The position numbers were made by a program, and so were the translations under genes. The notes under the pieces are model-generated. The model was not told the DNA's origin. It did no database searches and saw only the letters and a list, made by a program, of their open reading frames with translations. Shown one piece after another: positions 14,725 to 26,382 of a stretch of 64,000 bases of DNA. How positions within the stretch are numbered: the first letter of the stretch is position 1; every line of letters starts with the position of its first letter. Origin of the DNA: Sordaria brevicollis (Eukaryota; Ascomycota; Sordariomycetes; Sordariales; Sordariaceae); assembly GCA_033439795.1 (NCBI GenBank), contig JAUTDP010000004.1:1984001-2048000 (forward strand). The letters run 5' to 3'.

Positions 14725-14910
14725 AAACCTCTAATTATATTATCGATATTTAAATTAAAAGTCTAAAGTTCTAATAAAATAATTAAAACTTCCGGCTATA
14801 TTATCGATATTTAAATTAAAAGTCTAAAGTTCTAATAAAATTATTTAAATTTCCGTTTATCCTATCGATATTAGATATATTAATTAAAGGTTCGAAACTC
14901 CGGTTTAATA
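14725..14910. repeat. Tandem repeat, period about 61 bp
   Basis: The unit running from about 14739 (ATTATCGATATTTAAATTAA and onward through AAAGTCTAAAGTTCTAATAAAAT) recurs nearly exactly from about 14800, and a more diverged third copy with TATCGATATTAGAT starts near 14863. It lies inside RIP-mutated DNA, so the copies were probably even more alike originally. The period is not an exact multiple of three, so it was probably not a simple in-frame protein repeat. Confidence 0.7.
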
Positions 14911-15803
14911 ATCGAATAATCGGCTATATTATCATTAATATTAAAAAATAAATATAAATAAAAGTTAATTAACCTTTAAAGTATTAATATAATTAACCGA
15001 TCCGATTTATAAGTATTTATTATTCATTATAATTAATTAAATATTAAATTGGAGTAGTTTTAGTATTTTATATTACGTTAATTTTAATAATTCGGGCTTT
15101 TAAAAGTATATTAATACTTTAAACGGGGAAATATATTAAATAGATAGGAAAAAAGTTAATTCGATATTAAACCGATAGTAATTAAATTTTATTATACTGT
15201 CGAATACGGGTAAACTTCCTATTTTAGTACTATTTATATATAAATAAAATTAATCTTATAATATATTAGGTTAATAAATTACTATTAGTAGGCGTTAAAT
15301 CTTAATAACGAGAAATATAAGTAAAAGGATAATAGGAATAAAAAATCGGGTGGAAATAGAAATTGGGTACTTCTACCTTTAAAAATAATAATTTTAATCG
15401 CTAAAAACTTTTTAATAAATTTAAAAAAGAAAGAAGGAGGGAGAGAATTATAATTTTATTTCTACGCGAACGTATTTCCGTCCCCCTTATTATTTACTCA
15501 ATATTTATTCGTATCGGTAATTTTTATTTAATTATATAATAAATAGAATATAATTAAATATATAATACCCTATCTTCTAAATTATAAGCGTATATATTAG
15601 TAGGGTATTATTTAATTAATATATTTATATATATTAATTCCCCTCTTTTAATCTTCGGTATAAAAACCCCGGTACGGTATTATATTTAAGGATAGGTAGG
15701 GCGGAGTATTACCGATATAATATTAAAACGAAATTCGTCGTCGACGGAAATTTATAAATTAGATAATATAATATTCTATATATATTATTTATATATACTA
15801 GAA

Positions 15804-16560
15804 ATGGAAGTATCGACCCCTAATTTAACCCCTAATTTCTTTTATATACGCAATTTCTATTAATATAAAGTAATAGAATTACCCGCGCTTATAAACCTAT
15901 ATCGATATTATTGCCTATTTTTAGAAATTTATTTCGGTTAAAGTACGATAGAATAAGAATATAAATTATAATTATTATTAATAGCCGAGAGTATATAATA
16001 TATATTAAAATACTATATAAAAGATTTAAAGTAAATAAATATTTATATTAAGGTATAAAGAAGTAAAAGAATAAGAAGATAATTAGAAGATACGAGTAGG
16101 GAGTTAACCTAAATTAAGGAAATATAGAAAGGAGTAAAATAATAACCTAGAGTAATAATTTAAGTAAAGTAATAAGATAGTAGGATAATAGAATAATAAA
16201 ATAATAGGATAGTAGAATAATAGGATAATAAAATAGTAAAGTAGAATAGAATAGAGTAGAATAATAAAATAATACCGAGAGGTATTACGATAGCTTTATA
16301 AATAATTATTTATATATTTATTTATACCTTTCGTATACCGTTTACTTTTATAATAGCAATATAATATTAAACTTTAATTATAAATAGCAGTTTATTTATA
16401 TTTCTAAATTTATTTATATTTTCTATTTAATATTTATTCGAATACGATAGAATATTATACTTAATATTATTTAATATACGATAGTATTATTAGTATATAA
16501 ATTATTATTTAAAAAAGGTATATTATTATTATTAATTAATTAATTTTATATATATTATCG
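15804..16560 (+). pseudogene. RIP-degraded relic ORF with Gln-rich tract
   Basis: From an ATG at 15804 the plus strand reads MEVSTPNLTPNFFYIRNFY and continues as plausible protein through in-frame TAG/TAA codons for at least 150 codons, including a basic segment (RSKRIRR). The stops cluster in the simple-sequence region 16165-16275, where TAG/TAA repeats would have been CAG/CAA, i.e. a Gln-rich tract. I do not recognise the family. It may be an accessory ORF of a transposable element. Confidence 0.3.
16165..16275 (+). repeat. Degenerate (TAG/TAA-rich) microsatellite
   Basis: Imperfect repetition of AATAATAGGATAGTAG-like words, then TAGAATAGAATAGAG. On the plus strand this is what RIP would leave of a CAG/CAA/GAC trinucleotide tract. 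It falls in the frame of the relic ORF beginning at 15804. Confidence 0.5.
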
Positions 16561-17349
16561 GGAAAATATACTGCTAATTAAATATTAGTAGTTTGTACAA
16601 TTTAGCGACTTATTTAAACTGTTATTGAAATTTGAACTTGCTATTGAAGCGACTTTTGCCATTGAGGATATAACGTATTAATTAGTACGATATACTATCC
16701 TACTACTACGATAGTTACCGCTAATATGCAATTATTTTGACAGTATAGGTACCGACGTATACGCTTCAACGCCTCGTTAAGTAACCAACTTCAAGTTGAA
16801 CCACTGTTGAAAACCCTGTTATTCGCCCCCCCATTCCCGCCAGGGACAGGGGGGTTGTGAGTTTGTTACCTCTAGAGGCAGTGACACAAGATAAGATAAG
16901 AACAGGTACCACGACGTTATCTCGTCCTTTCCATATAGTCACTCAAACAGGGTTAAATAGCTTCTTTAAGGGGAACAGGGTAAATACCCCCATGAAACGA
17001 CTTTCCGCAATCCCGTCACTGCTCACTAGTAGGTAGGTACCCATTTCCTTAAAACACCCAGTTGTGGTTTCCAGGATGGATTTGCTTTACCATAATGGCA
17101 AGTAAGTGTTTTTAGATTGCTTTTTCTTAAGAGTTAAGAGCTATGGGAATAATACCAGTCTCGGTTTCCCTAACTGGGCATTATGTAGGTACTGTTATGG
17201 AGGTGTTAGTGGGCTTGTAACGTCATTGGTCTACATCATGCACAGTAGACGTATAAGTTGTCCGACTTGCAACTCTCCCTCATCCTCAACCATCTGCATC
17301 TTTAACTTCACTCTTTTCCACGTGAGCAGAAATCATTCGTTTATCATTC
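16561..17349. other. Boundary and upstream region of macro-domain gene
   Basis: Normal base composition resumes here. No supported gene. It should hold the promoter and 5' leader of the macro-domain gene at 17350. A short C-run and G-run (about 16826-16855) and pyrimidine-rich stretches before the start are visible, but no confident TATA box. Confidence 0.5.
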
Positions 17350-18721
17350 ATGTCTTCACCCCGAATCTTATCCCGTGTCTTCCAAGGTTCCTTACACAAT
17401 ACAAGTCGACGTCCACTCGCAATTCGACCCACTAATACTACTATTCCCAACAACATCAAAGGCCATTCCAAGTCTACCTCGCCAGCAACAACAACAACAA
17501 CCAGAAAGATGGCATCCTCAGCCCGCATGATCCCCAGCATCCATGATCTTTACGACAAGGGCGTACTTCCCAAGCCCTCTTGGAACATGGAACAAAACCT
17601 CCCCGTTGTCGTCGACGACGGCCCTGATACTCTTCCCATTCCGTCACCCGAGCTCAACAAGCGCATTGCCATCCACACTGGAGATATCACCAAGCTGGCC
17701 GTTGACGCCATTGTCAATGCCGCCAACAACTCGCTCCTCGGTGGCGGAGGCGTAGATGGCGCCATCCATCGTGCCGCCGGCCCCCAGCTTGTCCGCGAGT
17801 GCCGCACCAAGGGTGGATGTCAAACGGGCGACGCCGTCATGACTGACGCCTACAACTTGCCCTGCAAGAAAGTCATCCACACGGTCGGCCCCATCTATTC
17901 GAGAAGCAACCACATTGAGAGCCAGAAACTCCTCATCTCCTGCTACCTGCGCTCTTTGCAGAAAGCAGCCGACGCCGGACTCACTACCATCGCTTTTCCC
18001 GCCATCAGCACCGGTGTCTACGGCTATCCGAGCAGAGACGCAGCCATGGCTGCCCTAGCTGCCATTCGCCATTTCCTGGTCGATCCCAAAAAGTCATACA
18101 CAATCACAAAGGTCATCATTGTCACCTTCGTTAACCAGGATACCGAGGCCTACCACGAATGGCTGCCGTGAGTTGCCCGCCCCTTCTTCCTAGACAGAAA
18201 GATGAGTGACCTAACAATTATATCCAGGACTTACTTTCCCCCTTCGGTCTCAGAAGGTAAGCAAAATCTTTCCCATGCGTCTTGAGGATGACGGACCCTC
18301 CAGCTCACCAAAAGCAAAAAAGATGGACATGACAAACGGACTAAATGACCTTGCAGTTATGATGTCTCATGTTCACCGGTATTATTTTGATACCGGCACG
18401 TACCGTTCTGTTCTCAGATCTTCTATTGATGAGCATATCAGGGACGGCCTCAGAAGAGCATGCAAAGGGTTGGAGACTGTGCCAAAAGAGTTTCGAAAAA
18501 CCATAAAACAAAAGATTATCTGGACCCGGATGGAGGCCCAAGCGGCATTGAAAGCGCTGACAAACGATTCACAACCAGTTCAAGAAGTAGTTACAATGGA
18601 AGAGCATGTCTTACAGGCTGTCAATTTGTTTGATTCGGTTTCGGAAGACACTCGTGCCAGTGCAACTCAGGCTGGCCAGAACGGGTCGCCAGATTCCTTC
18701 GCTTTACTCCACTTGGATTGA
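17350..18721 (+). CDS. Macro-domain (ADP-ribose-binding/hydrolase) protein
   Basis: Likely binds or removes ADP-ribose groups (O-acetyl-ADP-ribose or mono-ADP-ribosyl deacylase class). Residues 118-140 carry the core loop: [20 protein letters not shown], with Asn123, Asn126-127 and the GGGGVDG loop, then HRAAG; the second loop [13 protein letters not shown] follows. This is the MacroD/YmdB-like arrangement. Exon 1 is 17350-18167; intron 18168-18227 has GTGAGT, a CTAAC branch and CCAG; the product then reads [12 protein letters not shown]. The frame can stop at 18285 (291 aa). A strong GTAAGC donor at 18257 can instead splice to 18357, giving a 403-residue protein ending at 18721 with an unknown helical C-terminal extension. 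The first 53 residues are Ser/Thr/Arg-rich with almost no acidic residues, so they may be a mitochondrial presequence; Met54 (17509) is an alternative start. The domain is certain; the 3' structure is not. Confidence 0.8.
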
Positions 18722-19338
18722 TTGATCGGCGGGTTTTGGTTGGTATAATAAGCGGATGTTGTGATTTTACGTATATGTAGCGACTGGCTTTGCTTGTGGA
18801 CATGCTTGTCTTTTGCCTTTTGCTGAACGTTTTGCTTTATCTCGAGCGTTAATGACAGGTTATGATGGGCATTCGATAGGAAGTCTACATAAGAAGAACG
18901 CGTACCAGGAAAAACTAGACGGGCCAAGTCATCTGATTTGTGATCAATCCCGTAGATAACTAGTCATTATCAGGCTCTTTTGACACTCCTTACGAATATC
19001 ACAACTTTCACATCGCAGCAGCGTATGTATCATCAGTTAGACCACGTTGTAAAAGAAATCTTAAATAACAAGTTAACCAAAACAAACGCAGAGTTCTCAA
19101 AGACGAAGGACCAAGCGCATTCCAATAACCAAGCCAACGTGTACAGCCGACACTGATACCCCAAGAAACCCCCAAGAAATTGACAATCCAGACCTTAAGT
19201 ACGTTATACAACTTGGATTCCAGTCTCCACCCTGCATCCTCCATCGCCTTTCCAGCCGTTGCGTACCCCTTCTCAACAACCAAGCTCTGTCTGTCCCGTT
19301 CCCGTCTCCATCATGCTACTACAGCGAAGGGTAGAAAT
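18722..19338. other. Convergent intergenic region
   Basis: Lies between the 3' ends of the macro-domain gene (plus) and the 1825-residue gene (minus). Presumably contains both 3' untranslated regions. No coding sequence or RNA gene recognised. Confidence 0.5.
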
Positions 19339-22300
19339 TTACAATATCCCATCATCGATATCGTCAAATTCACCGAACCTGGTGGTAGGCCCCGTCTGCC
19401 CCGTTGCTTGACCCTGCCCTGCTGTTTGTTGACTCCCACCACCGCCACCAGCAGCAGCACCAGCAGCAGCACCAAACTGATAACCAGCTGGCGGACCAGG
19501 AACACCGAAACCCTCCATGTAGAGTATACGACCACCCAAATTCACACCACCAACAGGATGGGGACCTTGAACAGCAGGGCCGGCATTGAAGCCAGAACCA
19601 AAGCCAGTAGAAGGAGCACCAGCACCAGTGCCCTGAGCATCAGCACCCTGAGTCTGGGCACCCTGAGCATCATCAGCACCGGCACCTGTCGCAGCACCAC
19701 CACCCCGACCACCGCGTCCACCCCGACCACGTCCACCCCTATCGCCCCTCGAAGAACCTCTTGAATTGCCTCTCCCCCTCGGGCCACCTCGTGAACCCCC
19801 TCGTGAATCTCCCCTTCCCCTTGAACCACCTCTGCCACCTCTGCCACCTCTACCACCTCTTGAGCCACTTTGCCAGTCACTTTCTGAGGCATCTCTCGAC
19901 CCATCCCCTACATCAGCTCCTGCGTCAGCTCTCGGCTCAGCTCTTGAACCACCTCGCCAGTTACCCCTAGACGAACCACCTCGGGAATCACCTCTTCCCC
20001 GCGAACCACCTCTGTCACCGCGTGAGCCACCCCTTCCACCCCTTTTATCCCTCGAGCCAGTTTGCCAATCACCCTCTGAAGCATTCGATTCACCGGCTCT
20101 CGATTCAGGTCTTGACTCAGCTCCTGAACCATCCCTCCAATTACCACTACGCCAATCACCCCTTGCTGAGCCACCTTGTGAGCCACCTCTGTCGCCTCTG
20201 GTGGAACCACCTCTGCCACCTCTGGTAGAGCCACCTCTGTCACCTCTGGTAGAACCGCCTCTGTCACCTCTGGTGGAACCTCCCCTCGAATCACCCCTTC
20301 CTCTTGCACCACCTCTGTCGCCTCTGGAAGAACCACCTCTGTCACCCCTAGAAGCACCTCGGCCCCTCTGCCCACCTCGGCCCCTCTGACCACCACGTCC
20401 TCGCGAGGCTTCTCTCGCTTCTCTCGCAGCTATCCGCTCCCGCTCTTCGTCACTAGAGCAGATCATCGGTTCACCGGGAGGAAGTTCCTTCTCCTCAGCA
20501 TCAGGATCATATGGCACCACGCCGAAGCCCATGTGAACTGGAGGGGCAGCAGGGGTAGTCTCATCCCCAGTAGCGGCCTCATCCCCAGTAGCAGCCTCAT
20601 CCCCAGTAGCAGCATCAGCATCAGCTGCCTCAGAGAGATCTGTACCCTCCTCAGCAGACGCAGCAGCATCAGCACCAACATCAACATCGGACGCATCCTC
20701 AGCTCCCTCATCCCCACCCCCCTCCTCCCTCCCCCTTACCCCCGGGAAACCTCGCAAAGGAGCAGCCCTCTCCCCCATATCAGCAAACGGCGCCCTCCTC
20801 CCCAGATGATCAAACATCATCACCCCCTTTCTTCCTCTTCCTCGCCCTGCCCCCTTCCCCCCATCCGGACGGGTAGGATAAGCAGGCCCGGCAGCCGTTT
20901 CCGGAATGGAATCCGTGTCGCGGCGACCGACGAAGGGGTTTAACTTGCCAAGCGGGGCGAGGAGGCGGAGCATTCCCGAAGGAGGGGACTTGATGGTGGT
21001 GGGGGAGTCTGGGTTGGGGTTGGCTTTTGTTGGGGTTCGGGGACGGGTAGGGGAGGTGGTTCGGGTGCGGGAGGAGGTGCGGGCACGGGGGCGGGAGGTG
21101 GTTGTGGGGGCTGGGGCTGGGGCGGGGGTACGGGAGGAAGTGGTGGTAGTTGGGGCCCTAGAAGGACCGGCGATGCCCAACATCCCGCCTACTGTCTCCA
21201 AGAAGGTAGGGGGAGGGGCGTCGGCTTGGGCAGCAGCAGCTTGCTTTCGACGGTGGGGAGGGACGTAACGGGCCACGCGCGGCGCTCTTAGGGGGGTTTT
21301 ACCCGGTGAACGGCTACCTGGGGTACGTCTTCCGGTAGTACGTTGAGGAGTGGTCGTGGCTTTTCCGGGACTACGTTGAGATCTGGACGGAGTACTAGGG
21401 CCAGGGGCAGTAGCAGGGTCGGTAAAGGGGTCATCGACTTGCGCTGCTGGGTTGTCGGATTCTTCGGATGTATCGCAGGTTGGGCATTCCGACAAGATCT
21501 CACCATGCTTCTCGATATATCTCTCATCCCTTCGTCGTCTCCGCCCGTTATCGCTGTCGGTGTCGAATTCGAGGGGATAGACTGGGTAGGAGGCGTCCAT
21601 GTCAACGTCCGAGTCGGGACCGTGGAGAGGTGGTTCGGGTAACAACTCGTCGTCTGATTCTTCTTCTACCTCTGCGACAGCCTTTCCCTTACCCTTACCA
21701 GAGCCTGGTGAGCGCTTAGGAGTACTGACGGTCTTCTTCTTACTAGGGGTGTAAATGGAATCACCAGACTCAGAAGACTCTGAAGAATCGGTCCAGAGAG
21801 CACCGGCAGCTGTCTTGGAAGCACCAGCCGCTGGAGAGGAGGATTTACCAGCAGCGGGAGATGTGCCGAATCGCTGTGGCGGAAGTACTTGGTTCGGACC
21901 TTCTTGCCGCTTGGTAGCCGGTAACTCTGGCTGTTCATCATCTCTTTCACGCTTAGCTCCAGCGGTTGATGGCGGTAGGAGGCCTGGAAGTGGTGATGGC
22001 CGAGACCTTCTATGCCCTGAGGAGGAAATCCAGGGTGGTAATTGGTCTTCCCCTGCCCGTGGTCTAATTCTCAGTTGCGCAATAGCACGTCCTGACAAGA
22101 CCGCTTCCGTTGCCGGGCTGTATTTCGTTGTCGGCTTCGGCGGCGGAGTCGGACCAGGAGCCTTGGGGAAACCATTTCTGGGAGGTGCTGTTGGTGAGAC
22201 TGGCACGGGCGAGCTGCGAAGCTCAATTCGGTCCATGTCGATATCGGAGCCATAGTCTGTTCCGGGGCTTCTCGCAGCAGCGTTCCGTCTCTTTGCTCTC

Positions 22301-25140
22301 TTCGATGGACGAAGCCATGGTTTGACTTTCAACTGATCCTGGCGCAGCTTCGTCCACATTCTAGTAAAAATCTCGTGGAACTGATCCCACAGCTCCCGGA
22401 ACATACGGGGCATGTTGAACACTTCCCGCTGGACAATCTTTGTCAGGCGCTGGGAACGGTTGCGGAAGACACTGTCGACGATGGAAGGCATCGTCTTTGC
22501 TAATTGCTCCAGATCGCTCTGCGAGATGGACTTTTTTTCCGTCAAGTCTTTGACTTGTTTGAGGGAGTTGAACAACAGCGTGATGGATGTGTTGGCCTCG
22601 AGGATGGATGACAATAGATGTTGATCAAGCATCACGGTTCGCGCCCATCGCGTAGTTTTGGCGGGTAGGTCAAGTCTCATGATTCTGTGCACCTTGCGCC
22701 CGTACTTGTCGATGCGCTGCTGGAGCTTCCAGAGCTGAACGACGAATAAGCTCTTGTCGACGGCGGTGAGCTGGAGGTACTCGACCGCCATACGCTGGCA
22801 GTACTGGAGCTCAGCGAGCACCAGGTCGCGGAAGTCTTGGAGGGCGGACAGCAGTTCTTGAAGAGTAGAGCGGGAGTTCATCTGCGTGACGCTGTTTTGG
22901 GACTCGCCGGGCATGTTTGACAATCCATTGAGGCCGATTATCTCCATCTGTGCCTTGACATCTTCGTCACGGCCAGACCACCGTTTTTGTTCTTCGGTCC
23001 AGCGGGTCTTGACTCGCAAGCCCTGCAACTCCTCATCGACGAGATAGCTGAGGTATTCACATACCATGCCATACCCGGCGGCTCTGAAGGCCCTCACGGC
23101 GCGATTCAGCCATTGGCCTTTGGAGAAACCGAAAGTCTCGAACCAATCGTGTCTCCGCTCTTCCACATCTATCGGAACGGCAAAGGAAGGTCTTCCCGCG
23201 GTAGGGAATCTGATCGCCCTGTGGCCGTAAACCTGGACGTTGGCGTCCCAGAACTCCTGCTGGAAAAGTCGGCCGATATCATCGAGCTGAATCAGCGTGC
23301 CGACCTTGGACGTGGGTAAGACGGCATCACGCAGGTAGTTTGCGCTATCGGCGGTGTTTTTGGAATCGGGGGGGTCGGGCCATTGCCAGAGACAGATGTC
23401 CAGGTTCCACATTCGGAAGGGCCAAAAGCGAGCGATGTCGGTTCGGTAGGGTGGTTTGAGGGTACCGCCCCATAGCTGTGCCATGTCAGCATTGTAATTT
23501 TGGGAGTTGTTGTTTGAAACGGCCAAGCGACTATGGCCAAGACGGGTTGATAGTGGTTATGAATGTGCTTACTTGGTTCTCAAAGGCATATCCAATCTCA
23601 GCCTTTCCCTCATTTGCCCAAAAGGGATCCTCCCAGGCTCGACGATGAACTTCTGGATCGTCAGGATCTCTATCCCCGGCGTACATGGCCATATGAGCGG
23701 CGTGCTATTTATGACCTGAGTCAGCAAAAAATCAGGCAGGATGATGACGGTAGATAACATACAGCTAGCTCGTGAAGAATGGTACTCGCAATTACCAGCG
23801 AGCAATTCTGTTTCTCAACAATGGTGTACTCATCAACAAGCAAAGGCCACATGAGCTCGGCGGCAATTGCAACTCTCACACTAAAGTTGTCGGGATCATT
23901 TCGACGGGACGCGCTTGTCTCGCCGGTGCGGTTGTCGGGAATCTCTCCCTTTGCATACACGATCTTGAATTGATGGCTCGACTTGATGCAGAAGCTGATT
24001 CTCTCCTGAAAAAATTGGTACGCAAGGTTGGCCCTCTTGTTGGCCTCCTGCTTCAGGAACCAGTCCTTGGGCTCGTTGGGGTCGATGTAGACGAGCTTTT
24101 TGTCCAAGTGCTTGAGGCTTTTGCGATGTTCGGGCACTGGGATGGCGGAGAGATGGTCGAAACAGGCTCGCCAGAAGGGATGTTCCATATTTAACACGCG
24201 AGTGACGAGTTGAAGGGCTGGTTGAAGTGCTCTCCAGAGTTGTTCGTCGTCCTAGAGAATGTCAGTATCTATATCCTCTTGATTAGGCCAAGGGACTGTT
24301 AACGTACGACAGAGTATTCGCCGGTTTTGCCGCAGATGTTGTATCTTGGCCGACCTCCCTCATCCATACTCAGCCATTTGTCGTCTCTCGCGAAAAGACT
24401 ATAGACAAGTTAGCTCTGCTTATCGTTCAAATTGGAGATGGAAGAATAATACGCACTGGAAAATGTCCCCACTGAGGTTACTCTCTCGAGGCTCAAAGTC
24501 TGGGTGTAAAGGCTCGGCTTTGAATTCGATTCTCTGGGAGTAAACGTCAGTCATCACATTTACAGTAGCCCGGTGTAGTTGAAAATACCTCTCTGGTGCT
24601 GAACCCATAGAACAGAGCTCTTTGATACTCCTCATCCTCTTCGTACACCTCATCATGGAACTTCTTTTTGAAATCAACAATGTTCTGAGCAATGTTTGCC
24701 AGCGAGTACGGGTCCTCAGCCTGCTGCAAGTTTTGAAACTCATGCTCGAACGCCTCCGTTATAGGAGACATGCGTGACCGGCCATGTCGAGTACCGCGGT
24801 AGTCATCATCGGGGAAGATGCCATATCGCTTTGCATATCTGGTAGGATTAAGTGCCTCGTCCTGTGGAAGAAGAGCTGGCCGCAATCGAGAGGTCAAATC
24901 TCCCTTGATGACGGCCTCTTGATCTTCCTGCGGCTCTACTTCATCTGCTGGAAGCTTGATGCCGTCGTTTGGCCAGTTGGGACGGGTCCAACGTGGAACA
25001 AGATAGGGAGCGTTTGGATCATCGGTTTCGGCAAGGACGTTGTTGTAGTTGTGCTTCTTGATGGTCTTGACGAGTTTGTCGAACGGCTCCCAATCCCAAT
25101 TTCTGATGTCGTCGTCGGACTCGTCGGCTTTGGCGGTCAT
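19339..25140 (-). CDS. Putative HExxH zinc metalloprotease with long RGG-repeat tail
   Basis: Six exons join in frame: 25140-24589, 24533-24457, 24398-24308, 24251-23763, 23704-23573, 23475-19339, giving 1825 residues. All introns are GT-AG. The intron between exons 4 and 5 has a TGCTGACT branch and an AAATAG acceptor, and joining there creates HELAHAAHMAMY (His400, Glu401, His404). Exon 5 then gives FWANEGKAEIGYAFEN, where NEG-x-AE (Glu435, Glu439) sits 30 residues on, the spacing and look of a gluzincin third ligand. Residues 448-840 are mostly helical and Trp/Arg-rich; from about 843 the chain is low-complexity and charged; residues about 1401-1419 are TGDEAA repeats; about 1475-1710 are SRGDRGG/RGG repeats, typical of RNA-binding tails; the C-terminus is Gly/Ala/Gln-rich. 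I know no named family with this architecture. Upstream in-frame codons exist before 25140, but that ATG opens the acidic MTAKADESDDD start. Confidence 0.8.
19690..20395 (-). repeat. RGG/SRGDRGG repeat region (coding)
   Basis: Encodes residues about 1475-1710 of the minus-strand gene. The clearest part (about 20185-20290) is a 24-bp unit encoding STRGDRGG or STRGGRGG four times, flanked by looser SRG, RGRG and GGRGG units. Interspersed non-RGG segments (for example DWQTGSRDKRGG and DWQSGSRGG) recur about every 60 residues, so there is also a higher-order repeat. Confidence 0.85.
20562..20616 (-). repeat. 18-bp tandem repeat encoding TGDEAA
   Basis: Three near-identical 18-bp units (CATCCCCAGTAGCAGCCT on the plus strand) encode TGDEAA on the minus strand at about residues 1401-1419 of the putative metalloprotease. 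Likely length-variable between strains. Confidence 0.85.
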
Positions 25141-26382
25141 GTCTGCGAGATTTGGTAGTAGCAATGAGTGAAACAGAGAAGAGAACGTGGTGTTTGAGAG
25201 CAAGAAAGAGCTGTCTATTGAGTATATCATGTACATAACAAGTGAGCTCTGGGAACAAAGAGGTTGTTCCTCGCGTCGTTGAGCTGGCCATTTCTGTCCT
25301 TGTTCGATTCCGCTTCCGGCAGCCTTTGACTGCCAGCTCTCAATGAAGACAATGGCGAGGTCGCCTCAACGTTTCGGGACGTAGAACTCATCCCTCTGTC
25401 AATAGTCTTTTGGGATCATGGCTGTGACTTCGGGATGTGAAAGATGTGATTTGAAGAAGGAGAGTGAAAAGAGAGAAGAGAGAGAGAGGGAAGAGGTACG
25501 TACCTCGTATGCTGTCGTTGAATGTGGAGTCGGCCCAAGCATCTGCCAAGTGCCCAAGCTTTTGCTTGTCTGGCTGTCAACTGCCAGGTAAGGTACCGCT
25601 GTGGTTCATGCAAACGCACTGTACCGGCACCGCAACTCCAGACGGGATGCCGCGGCTCTCCACTGCAGGGCCTGCTAGCGTGCCTATAGCGCTGCTGTTA
25701 GTGTTAGTGCACTGGTTAGTAAAGCTGTTAGTGATCACCATAACCACCTCTTAACAATTCCTCTTCCTCCCGTCTTAACAACCTCAACCAACGCTCGAGA
25801 ACCTCGCATCAACATGACATCCTGTGCCGTCTGTGCCATTGACTGTAATGCACGACGGGATGCAAATTAAGATTGATGATCCCCAACACCGTTCGTCTCT
25901 GCCACCTTCCGAATTACTTGCTCTCGTATTTTGCCTCGTCCCAATGATCCTCAAAGTCGGCATCCGTTCTCCTGCATCGAATGGGACCATGGTACCCCAT
26001 GTTTACCCCCCCTTCTCTGTTCACTAAGAGTTTTCCCGGCTAACAGATGCAACTTCACACCTTCCGCAATGAGAAGGTGACTCTGTTGAAGCCCCCCTGT
26101 CTCTAACGCTATTTTCCTCTCCGTCCGAGTTCCGATTCCGATTTTTCATCAACTTTCCAGGGTTTCATGCATCATGGACCCAGGCACAAGTTCTTCAAGA
26201 TGTTATCCGGTTACCGGATTCTATCCTGGCCGGCCGGGTTCAAGCCGGGGAAGGATTGCGTGATGGAGTAAAGGGGATTCGAACCATGAAGCCGTCAAGT
26301 ATAAGAGTCATGATGCCTCGTTGCTCGAGGGGTTGGCTCTTGGATCTCTTCACACGCTGTCAAGCCCTTCCCAAGTCTCAAC
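25141..26382. other. Divergent promoter region
   Basis: Separates the minus-strand metalloprotease-like gene from the plus-strand S41 protease gene. No supported coding sequence. A TATAAG at 26300-26305 lies about 80 bp before the S41 start codon and is a reasonable TATA element. A purine-rich stretch (about 25455-25495) lies on the other side. Confidence 0.5.
26300..26305 (+). promoter_or_regulatory. Candidate TATA element of S41 gene
   Basis: TATAAG about 80 bp upstream of the ATG at 26383. Position fits a fungal core promoter; the sequence is short and could be coincidence. Confidence 0.35.

Larger units (their letters stand above)
1..16560. other. RIP-degraded AT-rich repeat block
   Basis: The whole stretch is strongly AT-rich and almost lacks CA and TG dinucleotides while CG persists, which is the signature of C-to-T change at CpA on both strands (RIP, known from Neurospora). 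No intact gene is present; long reading frames can be followed only if TAG/TAA are read through as former CAG/CAA/TGG codons. It continues off the left edge, and its right edge is abrupt near 16560. In Neurospora such blocks are usually H3K9-methylated and DNA-methylated; that state is inferred here, not seen. Confidence 0.85.

Noticed and set aside
14719..14910. CRISPR-like array
   Set aside because: The repeat is a contiguous 61-bp tandem duplication without spacers, in a eukaryotic transposon-rich block.
19766..20389. Long Pro/Glu/Ser-rich plus-strand frames opposite the RGG repeats
   Set aside because: They are antisense reflections of the repeats in the minus-strand gene.
23705..23762. 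Alternative acceptor CAG at about 23714 for the intron after exon 4
   Set aside because: It keeps an open frame to a stop soon after but leaves only about four bases between branch site and acceptor, and the next exon then loses the frame of the rest of the protein.
26228..26262. B-box-like GGTTCAAGCC
   Set aside because: No A box upstream at tRNA distance and no cloverleaf can be drawn.
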